Of a stretch of DNA of 64,000 nucleotides, positions 1 through 8,458 are shown one piece after another. The DNA comes from Saprospira grandis. Its GTDB lineage: Bacteria; Bacteroidota; Bacteroidia; Chitinophagales; Saprospiraceae. The first letter of the stretch is position 1. Each line of letters opens with the position of its first letter. The stretch spans positions 744,001 through 808,000 of the forward strand of contig NZ_CP110854.1 in the NCBI RefSeq assembly GCF_027594745.1, in the 5' to 3' direction. A model generated the notes under the pieces. The model was not told the origin of the DNA and did not search any database. It saw only the letters and a program-made list of their open reading frames with translations. The translations under genes were made by a program, and so were the position numbers.

Positions 1-16
1 GGCAGGCCCCAAAAAA
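1..16 (+). repeat. Truncated end of GC-rich interspersed element (copy 1)
   Basis: The window opens with the terminal block GGCAGGCCCCAAAAAA that closes the forward copies of the interspersed element seen about twenty times here (see the copy at 6229). Only the last bases are inside the window; the rest lies upstream. Confidence 0.6.
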
Positions 17-118
17 GAAAGTTTAAACAAACGTTTAGGCTATTTCTGGATAAAAGCAGACATTACTTTTTGCTTCTGCTCGATAAGTTTTATCTTAAAA
101 AAAGTAAAACAAGCAAAT

Positions 119-484
119 ATGTCCAGATACTTTAAAGCCGCCCAAGAAAGTCCCGCTTTCTTGGCAGGAGATGCTACCCTTTTGCAAGAAATTGCCCACC
201 CACTAAAAGATAATTGGCCCATAGGCTATAGCTTGGCCAAAGCCCAACTAGATGTCGGCCAAGCCAGTCTGCCCCACAGACTAAAAAGCAGTGAGCTCTA
301 TTATGTAATCTCGGGAGCCGCCAGCATTTTTATTGATGGCCAAGAACAAACCCTGCAAGCAGGCGATTGCTGCCTAGTGCCCGCCCAAGCCGAGCAATAT
401 GTGCAGCAAAAAGGCGATCAGCCCTTTCATTTTCTTTGTATTGTAGAACCCTATTGGCAAGAAAATGATGAAGATATCCTATAA
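119..484 (+). CDS. Small cupin-domain protein
   Basis: A 121-residue single-domain cupin. The conserved beta-barrel is readable: a first motif region around residues 55-75 (PHRLKSSELYYVISGAASIF) with G-x5 spacing, then LQAGDCCLVPA around residues 85-95, the usual G-D-x-x-x-x-P turn. Metal ligands look reduced: one His and one Glu are in motif 1, and the second-motif His is not obvious, so it may be a binding rather than an enzymatic cupin. The start at 119 is the only ATG in a sensible place and is preceded by A/T-rich sequence, normal for Bacteroidota. The gene overlaps the next gene by 20 bp, so the two are probably translated from one mRNA. The substrate is unknown. Confidence 0.8.
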   Translation: MSRYFKAAQESPAFLAGDATLLQEIAHPLKDNWPIGYSLAKAQLDVGQASLPHRLKSSELYYVISGAASIFIDGQEQTLQAGDCCLVPAQAEQYVQQKGDQPFHFLCIVEPYWQENDEDIL

Positions 485-3443
485 ACTCCCCCTGCTTTTC
501 TTTCTCTTTCTTTGGAGCCTCCCACAGCTACTTTTGGGACAAGAAAAAGAACGCATAGACAGCCTAAAACGCCTAGGACAAGAAGAAAGCGTTTTGGGCG
601 CCCTGAGCTATAGCCAATGGGCCAAAAAAGTATTTAAAAGCAAAAATTATAGTGAAGCCCTTCAGCTTTTTGAAGAGGAAATTCGCTGTAGAAGCCATTT
701 GCCCGATACCGGCGAACTGCCTACGCTTAAGGTCCGCGCCCATTATAATGCTAGCCTAATGGCTAGAGTAATTGGCCAATATGAATTGGCTAAAAAGCAT
801 GGCTTTGCCTGCCTCAATAGCAGCAAAAAACTATTGGGAGAAAAAGATGTAGAAACCCTAGATGCCTATCGACTCCTTGCCGATATTGGCTATTATAGTC
901 AGGCCTATGAACTAGAACAAAACTATGGCGACACCGCCCTTTGGCTTTGTGAATCCGCCAGCCCCCTAGACAGCAGCCGCTATACTAGCCTGCTGGTTTT
1001 GCAAGCCGCCCGAGAAATCAAAAAAGGCTTTTATGTAGAAGGCGAACAGCTCCTAAAAAAAGCCCTGGCCATAGAACAACAACGCCCCAAAGATAACCTC
1101 AAGGTCCAAAAAAGCTTGGCCAAAATCTATAATGACTTAGCCGTCATTTCTGATTATCAAGACCGCTTTGGAGCCGCCCTTAGCTTTTATAATAAAGCCC
1201 TAGCCCTGCGCAAAAGTACAGGCGGAGAAGAACAACTCTCGCTAATTTGGCTCTATGATAATATGGGCGTGCTCTACCACCGTATGGACCGCCCCCTCGA
1301 TGCACTAGAGTACCAACATCAGGCCCTAGATATTGCCAAAAAACTAATTGGCGAAGACCACCCTCGCTATGCCTTGGTCTTGCAGCATTCTGCAGTATCT
1401 TTTGAAAAACTCAAGCAATATGGACAGGCCGAAAAACGCCTAAAAAAAGCGATTCAGATTTATACCCAAAGCCTAGCCGCAGACCACCCCAAAGTAAGTA
1501 CCGCCAAAATGAGGCTGGCCAAGTTTAAATCTAAGCAGGACTGGCCAGCAGCCCAAGCCCTCTTTCAAGAAGCAGAAAATATTCTGCTCCAAAATCCAGA
1601 GAGAAACGCTCCCGCCCTAGCCGACCTCTATTTTGAGTGGGCCGATGCCGCTGACAAGCATAAATTAGGGCCTGTTATTTTAGAAAAAACAACCCTCGCC
1701 CTAGCTGAAAACCGATTCCAAACAAAAGATGGCTACCGAGAACCGCGTCTGGCCTTGCGTTGCTGGACCCTCTGGCTGAAGTACGCTAGTTCAGCTGATT
1801 TTGGACCTAAAAAACAAGCGCTATTTGCCCTACAAAGCAATATTCATCGACAATTAGAGCGTAGCGCCAACCAAAGCGATAAACAACTGCTGCTCTCTAC
1901 TGCCAAGCATTTTTATGGCGCCTATATTGACCATATTTACCGCTACAAAGAGCAATATCTCCAAAAAGAAGAGATGCGCAACCAACTCTTGGCCCTCTTT
2001 GAAACTAGCAAATCAGTGCTGCTCAAACACAGTTTGGCCCTACACCAAAAACTCGCCAGCCTAAAGCTAACAGCAGAAAAGGAAAAAGCCTGCTTGCAGG
2101 CCCAAAAACAAGCGATCTACTATGAAGAGCTCTGGACCCAAGCCGACCCTCAAGATAAAAAAGAGTTTAGTCGACTGGAAAAGCAATATGAACAGGCCAA
2201 GGCCAAATGGCTGGCCCTCAAAGCTGAAGTAGGCCTAGATAAAGACAAACAAAAGACCTCTAGCTGGCAGCTCCCCTTGGCAAAAGAGCTACAGGGTAAA
2301 TTGGCCCAAAAAGAATTGCTTTTGCATTACTTCTCTAATCAAGATGGGCATTTTCGCCTCAGCATTAGCCAAAATAGCTTTGAGCTAGAACAAATCAATG
2401 AACTGCTTTTAGAAGGCCCCATTATCCGCCTAATCAATAGCTTTTATGATAGCGAAGCCCTCTTTGAACTAGATGCCCGCATTCGGTATCAACAGTTTTT
2501 AGCCGATGCAGAACTGCTCTCGCAGCTCTTACTCCCCAAAAACTTAGGACAGTTTGAGCAATTGAGCATTGTGAGTGATGGTATCTTAGAATACCTCCCC
2601 TTTGAACTGCTCCTTAGCAAAAAAGCAGGCCCCAAAGATAATTTCCAAACCCTCCCCTATTTGGTCAAAACAAAAAGTATTCGCTATGTTTATAACTGGG
2701 AGGTCCTGCAAAAACAAGAGCAGCATATTCCACAAAAGCATCCCAAAATGCTAGCCCTAGCGCCTATTTATAATTGGGAAAGCCCCATGCACAAACCCCT
2801 AGCCGGCGCCCAAGAGGAGGTGGCCTGGCTGCATAAACGCTACCCCTCTAAAAATATAGCGCCCTTTCCCAATAAGCAGGAATTACTAGCCAATATCGGC
2901 AATTATCAGTTGGTGCATTTGGCCATGCACGCCTTGGCCCCAGATAGTAGCGATGCCTTTTTGCTGCTGCCCGAAGAAGGACCAAAAGGTCGATTAGATA
3001 GTAAGGAGCTAGCCGCTCTCTCCCTAGAAAATCAAGATCTCCTCGTTCTTTCAGCCTGCCAAACCGCCCTCGGTAAACAAAATAGCGGCGAAGGTGTCAT
3101 GAGCCTTGGCCGGGCCTTGGCCCATAGTGCCGCCCCCTCGGCTATGGTGACGCTCTGGTCTTGGAATGATGAATCAGCAGTCTATCTGATGCGCCGCTTT
3201 TATATTCATTTAGAGCAAGGCTCGCCTAAGGATAAGGCCCTGCAAGCAGCCAAATTAGATTATATCAATAATGCAAAAGAAATGCATTGCCACCCCTTTT
3301 TCTGGGCTGCCGCTATTCTCTACGGAAACCGACAACCCCTGGCCCTTCAACCCAAAGCAAATTATAGCCCCTACTATTGGGGCGGGGCCGGACTAGCTGC
3401 CTTGTTGATCCTTGCACTTGCCTTTTGGCGCCGAAAATCTTAA
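465..3443 (+). CDS. TPR-CHAT protein, exported and membrane-anchored
   Basis: A 992-residue protein with a signal peptide (about residues 5-26, ending LLLGQ), a long region of tetratricopeptide repeats (about 50-400, for example YNKALALRKS and LEYQHQALDIAKKLIGEDHP), a helical linker, and a C-terminal CHAT domain (about 690-955). CHAT is a caspase-like clan CD peptidase fold; the catalytic dyad is visible as His in VHLAMHALAPDS and Cys in VLSACQTALG. A transmembrane helix near residues 968-985 is followed by RRKS, placing the domains outside the cytoplasmic membrane. The family is common in Bacteroidota and cyanobacteria but its substrates are mostly unknown. Two ATG codons lie in tandem at 465 and 468. 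The start overlaps the cupin gene by 20 bp. Protease activity is inferred from the dyad only. Confidence 0.85.
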   Translation: MMKISYKLPLLFFLFLWSLPQLLLGQEKERIDSLKRLGQEESVLGALSYSQWAKKVFKSKNYSEALQLFEEEIRCRSHLPDTGELPTLKVRAHYNASLMARVIGQYELAKKHGFACLNSSKKLLGEKDVETLDAYRLLADIGYYSQAYELEQNYGDTALWLCESASPLDSSRYTSLLVLQAAREIKKGFYVEGEQLLKKALAIEQQRPKDNLKVQKSLAKIYNDLAVISDYQDRFGAALSFYNKALALRKSTGGEEQLSLIWLYDNMGVLYHRMDRPLDALEYQHQALDIAKKLIGEDHPRYALVLQHSAVSFEKLKQYGQAEKRLKKAIQIYTQSLAADHPKVSTAKMRLAKFKSKQDWPAAQALFQEAENILLQNPERNAPALADLYFEWADAADKHKLGPVILEKTTLALAENRFQTKDGYREPRLALRCWTLWLKYASSADFGPKKQALFALQSNIHRQLERSANQSDKQLLLSTAKHFYGAYIDHIYRYKEQYLQKEEMRNQLLALFETSKSVLLKHSLALHQKLASLKLTAEKEKACLQAQKQAIYYEELWTQADPQDKKEFSRLEKQYEQAKAKWLALKAEVGLDKDKQKTSSWQLPLAKELQGKLAQKELLLHYFSNQDGHFRLSISQNSFELEQINELLLEGPIIRLINSFYDSEALFELDARIRYQQFLADAELLSQLLLPKNLGQFEQLSIVSDGILEYLPFELLLSKKAGPKDNFQTLPYLVKTKSIRYVYNWEVLQKQEQHIPQKHPKMLALAPIYNWESPMHKPLAGAQEEVAWLHKRYPSKNIAPFPNKQELLANIGNYQLVHLAMHALAPDSSDAFLLLPEEGPKGRLDSKELAALSLENQDLLVLSACQTALGKQNSGEGVMSLGRALAHSAAPSAMVTLWSWNDESAVYLMRRFYIHLEQGSPKDKALQAAKLDYINNAKEMHCHPFFWAAAILYGNRQPLALQPKANYSPYYWGGAGLAALLILALAFWRRKS

Positions 3444-3455
3444 GCTAAATAACAA

Positions 3456-3489
3456 AGCCCTCCGTCAATTAGACGGAGGGCTTTTTCTT
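3456..3489. terminator. Intrinsic terminator between convergent genes
   Basis: An 11-bp perfect stem (AGCCCTCCGTC at 3456-3466 with 3472-3482) with a 5-nt loop is followed by TTTTCTTT on the plus strand. It ends the cupin-CHAT transcript and probably also the opposing mqnD-yigZ transcript. Confidence 0.85.
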
Positions 3490-3503
3490 TGCCTCTTTTC
3501 AAG

Positions 3504-4130
3504 CTATTCTTCTAAGCCCTCTGTTTTAATGTCTGTAATCAAAGGGTCATCTAGGCGAGCCTGTAGCTCAGGCAGACGAGAAAGCGGCAAGGATAAGGTC
3601 AAAACAACTTCTTCCGCCGCATAATCAGAGCTTTTGATGTCCATCTCCGCCCCTTTGAGGTAGTTCATCCAATCACTAAGCAAGGGATAGGGCAAAAAGA
3701 GCTTGACTTTCTGTTTCAATATGCGCACGACTGTCGGCGCCTCATTTAAGGCCTCAAAACTAGCCGCCTTATAGGCCGTTTTCAAACCCGAGGTTCCCAA
3801 TTTGGTCCCCCCAAAATAACGCACTACCACAATCAAACAATGGGTCAATCCAAAGCTATCAATCTGACCCAAAATAGGCCGACCCGCCGTTCCCGAAGGC
3901 TCCCCATCATCATTGGCCCGATAATGCGTTTTGTCTAATCCCAAACGCCAGGCATAACAATGATGCCGCGCCTTAAAATGCAACTGCCGCAGCTCCTCCA
4001 AGTAGAGCTGGATCGCCTCTTCATCCTCTACCTCATAGGCGTAGGCTATAAATTTACTCCCTTTTTCCTTGTACCATCCCTCTCGGGGCTCCGCCAAAGT
4101 CGTGTAGCGGTCAATAATTTCTGCTGACAA
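3504..4130 (-). CDS. yigZ: YigZ/IMPACT family protein (UPF0029)
   Basis: A 208-residue member of the YigZ/IMPACT family. Diagnostic motifs appear in order: KGSKFIA near residue 23, ARHHCYAWRLG near 53, NDDGEPSGTAGRPIL near 75, and VVVRYFGGTKLGTSGL near 102. A C-terminal ferredoxin-like DUF1949-type domain follows. Eukaryotic IMPACT and yeast Yih1 regulate Gcn2; the bacterial role is undefined, with suggestions around ribosome or proteolysis control. The start is a TTG at 4130, only 10 bp after the mqnD stop; no in-frame ATG exists before the conserved region, so TTG is the most likely start. It is the second gene of a mqnD-yigZ unit. Confidence 0.9.
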   Translation of the reverse strand: MSAEIIDRYTTLAEPREGWYKEKGSKFIAYAYEVEDEEAIQLYLEELRQLHFKARHHCYAWRLGLDKTHYRANDDGEPSGTAGRPILGQIDSFGLTHCLIVVVRYFGGTKLGTSGLKTAYKAASFEALNEAPTVVRILKQKVKLFLPYPLLSDWMNYLKGAEMDIKSSDYAAEEVVLTLSLPLSRLPELQARLDDPLITDIKTEGLEE

Positions 4131-4140
4131 AATAAGGCCT

Positions 4141-4962
4141 TTAAATTGCTACCCAAAGGGGCAAATCTGCTTGAATACCGAGGCTCTGCATCAATTGCGC
4201 AATAGCCGCCTCTCCCTTTGGTCCAAAATCAATGCTGTTTTCAGTAACATACAAATTGATATGCAGCTGACAAACTTCTGCATCCATTTCTTGGGCATGC
4301 TCCGCTACATATTCCGCCGAGGCCCGCGGATGCGCAAAGGCATATTCTACCGATTTACGCAATAATCGCCCAATCTTTTGCTTGAGCGCCTCAGGCAAGT
4401 CTCTACGGACCGCTATGCCGCCCAAAGGGATCGGCAAGCCCGTTTGCTCTTCCCAATGTTGCCCCAAATCCATCACTTTGTGCAGGCCTCTTTGAGCATA
4501 GGTAAAGCGGTTTTCATGTATCAATAACCCCAGATCTACTTGCCCGCCAAGTACCGCCCCCTCAATATCCGAAAACAAGTATTCTTGCCGATTTTGAGCC
4601 CCTGGAAAAGCAAAAGACAATAGGAAATTTGCCGTGGTATGCTGCCCCGGTATCGCTATTTTGGCCTCCGCCACTTCTGCGGCCCCAAAAGGCCGAGCCC
4701 CCACCAATAAAGGCCCACAATTGTTCCCCAATGCAGAACCCGCCCGCAAGAGTTGGTAGTCTTTCCACAAATGCGCAAAAGCATGATAACTCAACTTGCA
4801 AACAGGCAACTCTCCCGCAAAAGCCAAGCGGTTCAGCTCCTCTACATCCGCATGATGCACCTCAAACTCTAACCCCTCTGTATCTATTTTCCCATGCACC
4901 AAAGCATCAAAAATAAAGGTATCATTGGGACAAGGCGAATAGCCTATTTTGATCTTTTCCAT
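4141..4962 (-). CDS. mqnD: 1,4-dihydroxy-6-naphthoate synthase (futalosine menaquinone pathway)
   Basis: A 273-residue MqnD, the enzyme that turns cyclic dehypoxanthinylfutalosine into 1,4-dihydroxy-6-naphthoate in the alternative (futalosine) menaquinone pathway. It has the periplasmic-binding-protein-like fold. The N-terminus carries the family signature YSPCPNDTFIFDALVHG, then CKLSYHAF and SALGNNCGPLLV; the conserved His of the LLIHENRFTY stretch is the catalytic base known from the family. Length matches the family (about 270-280). It leads a two-gene unit with yigZ. Its start lies only ~20 bp downstream of a GC-rich element, so its promoter must lie in or beyond that element. Confidence 0.93.
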   Translation of the reverse strand: MEKIKIGYSPCPNDTFIFDALVHGKIDTEGLEFEVHHADVEELNRLAFAGELPVCKLSYHAFAHLWKDYQLLRAGSALGNNCGPLLVGARPFGAAEVAEAKIAIPGQHTTANFLLSFAFPGAQNRQEYLFSDIEGAVLGGQVDLGLLIHENRFTYAQRGLHKVMDLGQHWEEQTGLPIPLGGIAVRRDLPEALKQKIGRLLRKSVEYAFAHPRASAEYVAEHAQEMDAEVCQLHINLYVTENSIDFGPKGEAAIAQLMQSLGIQADLPLWVAI

Positions 4963-4982
4963 TTCTTTTTTTTATTTTTCTT

Positions 4983-5100
4983 TTGGGGCCTCCGCAGCAA
5001 AGCTGCGGCGCTACGCTTCGGGGCTCGCTGTTCGCTCGGCCCTTCGGCGCAAAGCGCCTCGGTCTGGCCCTGCGGGCCACCCGCTCCGCATCGCTAGGCC
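4983..5100 (-). repeat. GC-rich interspersed element, copy 2 (reverse, subtype 1)
   Basis: Read on the minus strand it runs GGCCTAGCGATG ... GTGGCCCGCAGGGCCAGACC ... GGGCCGAGCGAACAGCGAGC ... GGAGGCCCC then T/A-rich sequence. Internal palindromes include GGCGCAAAGCGCC and GCAGCAAAGCTGC. It fills the space between the aldolase stop and the mqnD start. Confidence 0.85.
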
Positions 5101-5149
5101 AAATGGGAGTCCTCTGCTTCAACCACCCCAGCCGCCCTACAGCATCTAA

Positions 5150-6166
5150 TTAAATAGAACACAAGATTTGCTTGGCCTGCTGCATACTCCCTAAGGAAAT
5201 ATCCAGATGGGTCACTAGGCGGATCCATTGGCCCCCAAAGGGAACCGCAAGCAGGCCTTTGGCCGCCAATTGGTCCAAAAATGCCTGAGGCGAAAGCTCT
5301 TCCTTTAAACGAAAGAGCACAATATTAGTTTGTACGGGAGCCAGTTCTTCACAATAAGCTTGTTGCGCAATGAGCTGGCCTAATTCAGCCGCTTTTTCAT
5401 GGTCTTCCGCTAGACGGGCCCATTGTTGGTCCAAAGCATATTGTCCAGCCGCCGCCAATTGGCCAGTTTGCCGCATCCCTCCACCAAAGAGCTTGCGCAA
5501 ACGCCTAGCCGAGTGGATAAAATTGGCACTGCCCAGGAGCAAGGAGCCAATAGGGGCCCCTAGGCCCTTAGAGAGACAAATCGAAATGCTATCAAAGCAG
5601 GCCCCTACTTCTTTTTCGCTATAGCCTTTGGCCACAATAGCATTGGCAAGGCGGGCCCCATCTAAATGGACGGCCAAATTATTTTCTCGGGCTAGTTGAG
5701 AGAGGACCTGCATTTGGTCCAAATCATAACAACTTCCCCCTCCTTTATTACAGGTATTTTCAAGGACCAAGATTTGGGCATTGGCCTTATGCAAATCATG
5801 AGGGTTGGGCAAAGCCGCCAATAAACTTGAGGGCTGCATCAATCCCGCCTCATCATGGGTCAAAATTGGGCTGAGTCCAGAATGAAAGCTAATGCCTCCT
5901 ACCTCATATAAATATACATGTGAACGCTGATCGCAAATGAGGCTGCCTGGGGCCGAGCTATGATTTTTGATCGCAATTTGGTTGGCCATGGTCCCGGAGG
6001 GACAAAAGAGGCCCGCCTCCAAGCCAAAGCGTTGGGCCGTTTCTCTTTCTAAAGCATTGGTTAAGGGGTCTTCGCCAAAGACGTCATCGCCTAGGGGGGC
6101 CTTTTGCATGGCGGCCAGCATGCCTTGGCTAGGGCGAGTGACCGTATCGGATCTAAAATCTATCAT
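5150..6166 (-). CDS. ltaE: Low-specificity L-threonine aldolase
   Basis: A 338-residue PLP-dependent fold-type I enzyme that cleaves L-threonine or L-allo-threonine to glycine and acetaldehyde. Signatures: the N-terminal MIDFRSDTVTRPS, GDDVFGEDP, LFCPSGTMANQIA, the aspartate that contacts PLP in VHLDGARLANA, and the Schiff-base lysine in SICLSKGLGAPIGS. Length is typical (about 335-345). The open frame continues 46 codons upstream to 6304, but that stretch lies inside the neighbouring GC-rich element; the ATG at 6166 begins exactly at the family N-terminus and was chosen. Confidence 0.93.
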   Translation of the reverse strand: MIDFRSDTVTRPSQGMLAAMQKAPLGDDVFGEDPLTNALERETAQRFGLEAGLFCPSGTMANQIAIKNHSSAPGSLICDQRSHVYLYEVGGISFHSGLSPILTHDEAGLMQPSSLLAALPNPHDLHKANAQILVLENTCNKGGGSCYDLDQMQVLSQLARENNLAVHLDGARLANAIVAKGYSEKEVGACFDSISICLSKGLGAPIGSLLLGSANFIHSARRLRKLFGGGMRQTGQLAAAGQYALDQQWARLAEDHEKAAELGQLIAQQAYCEELAPVQTNIVLFRLKEELSPQAFLDQLAAKGLLAVPFGGQWIRLVTHLDISLGSMQQAKQILCSI

Positions 6167-6228
6167 AAAAGGAAGGTTAAAGTAAAAAATGAGTGGGCTA
6201 ATTCTTTGGTCCAAATCCTGCGTCCTAC

Positions 6229-6390
6229 AGGCGGCGAAGCCGCCGCAAAGGAGCGAAGCGACTGGCCTAGCGATGGAAGGCAGGGCGGCGAAGCCGCAGA
6301 CCAAGGCCGTCAGGCCGCAGGGCCGAGCGAACAGCGAGCTGCCGAACGTAGCGCCGCAAGGCGAAGCCGCAGCGGAGGCCCCCCAAAAAA
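6229..6390 (+). repeat. GC-rich interspersed element, copy 3 (forward, subtype 1)
   Basis: A full-length example. It starts with a palindrome AGGCGGCGAAGCCGCC, then a GGCCTAGCGATG block, stem GCGGCGAAGCCGC, GACCAAGGCCGTCAGGCC, GGGCCGAGCGAACAGCGAGC, a GAACGTAGCGCC block and a final GGAGGCCCCCCAAAAAA. It separates ltaE from the thiolase gene, both on the minus strand. Confidence 0.85.
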
Positions 6391-6399
6391 CAGAAAAAA

Positions 6400-7632
6400 C
6401 TAAACTCTTTCGACTAGGAGGGCCGCACCTAGGCCTGCCCGGGCCGAAATGGCGATACAGCCCAATTGTTTATCCTCTTTTTCGAGGCCATCGAGCAGAT
6501 TGGCCAGGGCGATGCCGCCCATAGCGCCGGCGGCATAGCCCCAAGCAATATCGCTACCGAAGATATTATATTGGTCCAGCGGAATATCGAGAGCTTGAGT
6601 AAAATGCAGGCCAACAGCGGCGAAGAGCTCCACTTTTTCCCAAAGTTCAATATCATTTTTGTTCAGGCCAGTTTGGGCCAGCAACTGCTTGACGGCCTCT
6701 AGGCCAGCGGTACAGCTGAGGGTAGGATCGACAGCCACCACCTTAGCGCTTAAGATTTTGGCTCGGGCTTTCAGGCCCAATTGCTCGCCAATTTGGGCAT
6801 TACCGATTAGGGCCATAGCCGAGCCATCGGCCAATTGGGCGGCAGAGGCGGGCGTATGCAAATGCTCCAGATATTCAAGGGAGGGATAGCGCATAAGGGC
6901 CATAACATCGAGGTCCTTGGCTTCTTTTTCGGAGAGGATGGGCGCAAACTGGGCCATATCTTCGGCCTTTAGGCCATGGCGAAGGCACTCATTTTTTTCG
7001 AGAATAGGCAGGCCATTTTGGTCATAGACCAGAGCGGCATTGTGGCGGAGCCATTTAGCGGCCTGGCTTTTCAGGGCTCTTTGGTGCATCTCGAAAGAAT
7101 ATTCGTCTAGTTCTTGGCGGCTAAATCCTTGCAAATTGGCGAGCAGATCGGCGCTAAGGCTAGGCGGCACAAAATTGACGGCGGCACGGACCAGCGGGTC
7201 ATAAATCATGGCGCCTCCGTCGCTAAGTTCGGGCACTCGGTTCATACTTTCTAGTCCCCCAGCCAAAACCAATTGCTCCCAGCCGAGTTCTATTTTTGCT
7301 GCGGCCATTTGCAGGGCCTCTAGGCCAGAGGCGCAAAAGCGGTTGATTTGGGTACCAGCCACCTGGTAGGGCAAGCCAGCGTAGAGGGCGGCGGCTCGGG
7401 CGATATTGCCGCCTTGTTCGCCTACGGGCGTCATGCAACCGAGGAAAAGATCGCCGATATAATCGGCAGCAGTGGGTTGGGCTTTGAGCACTGCCTGAAT
7501 ACTACTATCGAGTAATTGGATAGGTTTTATTTCTTGTAGGGGGCCACTATTTTGGCCGGCGGCCCTTGGGGTTCGGCTAGCGGCATATATAAATACATTT
7601 TGCATTTTATCGACATCTATTTTAGTGGTCAT
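6400..7632 (-). CDS. Thiolase-family protein lacking three of four catalytic positions
   Basis: A 410-residue thiolase-fold protein. The nucleophilic cysteine is present (NRFCASGLEA, Cys100). The other active-site motifs are altered: the NEAF motif reads VELF (Val334), the GHP histidine position is Tyr366 (AWGYAAGA), and the C-terminal catalytic cysteine is Ser396 (ISARAGLG). Overall length and N-terminal NVFIYAASRTPRA match acetyl-CoA acyltransferases. Ordinary beta-ketothiolase chemistry is therefore unlikely; a transferase step needing only the Cys, an acyl-CoA-binding role, or a complex partner is possible. An alternative start at 7605 (MQNVFIY) fits the family N-terminus better than the chosen ATG at 7632. 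It is transcribed alone between a GC-rich element and an intergenic gap. Confidence 0.75.
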   Translation of the reverse strand: MTTKIDVDKMQNVFIYAASRTPRAAGQNSGPLQEIKPIQLLDSSIQAVLKAQPTAADYIGDLFLGCMTPVGEQGGNIARAAALYAGLPYQVAGTQINRFCASGLEALQMAAAKIELGWEQLVLAGGLESMNRVPELSDGGAMIYDPLVRAAVNFVPPSLSADLLANLQGFSRQELDEYSFEMHQRALKSQAAKWLRHNAALVYDQNGLPILEKNECLRHGLKAEDMAQFAPILSEKEAKDLDVMALMRYPSLEYLEHLHTPASAAQLADGSAMALIGNAQIGEQLGLKARAKILSAKVVAVDPTLSCTAGLEAVKQLLAQTGLNKNDIELWEKVELFAAVGLHFTQALDIPLDQYNIFGSDIAWGYAAGAMGGIALANLLDGLEKEDKQLGCIAISARAGLGAALLVERV

Positions 7633-7806
7633 GAAAAGACAACAGCTTGAGCTAAATTAAAGGCTAATATTGGCTAATTCTTCCTTATTTTAGTTGGGCC
7701 GAGGGGCCTTAGCTAAGTGTAGCTTACTGTCTTACTGGAGCTTTTAGTTATTTTCTAGCGGCCTTGAGTATTTTGCTTCGTTTATTTTATTTGGCTGGGC
7801 TTGAAC

Positions 7807-8349
7807 ATGCCCAAAATAACAAAATTCAGGAATATGTTGCACGCTCCAATCAAACGAACCGCCTACCCTTGGGCCAAGCCAGCCTTTTATGTTTTTGCGG
7901 TCCTTTACCTTTTGGGATTTTGTTTGCCCGCCTACCATATCCACCCCTTAGTAGAGCTATTGATTCGGGAGCGTTTTGCTTTACCAATGCCAGCGGATTC
8001 GCTATGGGGCTATCAGGTTCCGATTTACTTCTTGAAGCAGATGGTTGATTCGCCTTTATTGCTTTTGGCCAATATGGCCAACTTCATCGTTCTATTTATG
8101 TTTGCCTATCAGCTCATTCGGCCATTGGGGGCTTATATTTTGCTTAAAAACGCCTTAGTTATCTTAATGTTGGTGGGCACAGTTATTTGGCCCTTGCTTC
8201 TGCGTACGGGTTTTGACTGGGGCTATTATCTATGGGCCTTAGGGGCCTTAGGCATGAGCTTTTGCTTTTTATCCCAGCCTTTAAATCAGTCTAAAGATAC
8301 CGCTTTGGAGAATACAGATATTTTGGATGCCGACTATTTTTCCTCTTAG
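7807..8349 (+). CDS. Four-helix integral membrane protein, function unknown
   Basis: An approximately 180-residue protein with about four hydrophobic segments (around residues 25-45, 80-100, 108-128 and 135-152) and a polar C-terminal tail of about 30 residues rich in Asp, Glu and Ser. I do not recognise the family. The frame opens with TTG at 7801; the first ATG is 7807 and another at 7834 is also possible. Upstream lies a 174-bp gap from the divergent thiolase gene that could hold both promoters. Confidence 0.6.
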   Translation: MPKITKFRNMLHAPIKRTAYPWAKPAFYVFAVLYLLGFCLPAYHIHPLVELLIRERFALPMPADSLWGYQVPIYFLKQMVDSPLLLLANMANFIVLFMFAYQLIRPLGAYILLKNALVILMLVGTVIWPLLLRTGFDWGYYLWALGALGMSFCFLSQPLNQSKDTALENTDILDADYFSS

Positions 8350-8400
8350 AATAATAGGTCCTCTATACCGCCCCTAAAGCGCTTCCTTTATTTTGGGCCC

Positions 8401-8434
8401 AAAAAAGGGCGCCTCCAAAGTATGGAGGCGCCCT
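8401..8434 (-). terminator. Intrinsic terminator for the metalloprotease gene
   Basis: A perfect 12-bp stem (8406-8417 with 8423-8434, AGGGCGCCTCCA) with a 5-nt loop. Five A residues at 8401-8405 give the U-run on the minus strand, so it serves the gene ending at 8459. Confidence 0.85.
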
Positions 8435-8458
8435 AAAAGTACTTATTGCTTTAACAGA

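Noticed and set aside
5967..6524. Several ORFs of 70-110 codons in and around the GC-rich elements (also 22115-22336, 24851-25115, 26082-26380, 45534-45789, 60104-60263)
   Set aside because: They share the same repeated conceptual peptides (ARRSARPC, LGPAVFS and similar) because the element lacks stops in some frames. They have no start context, signal or family match.
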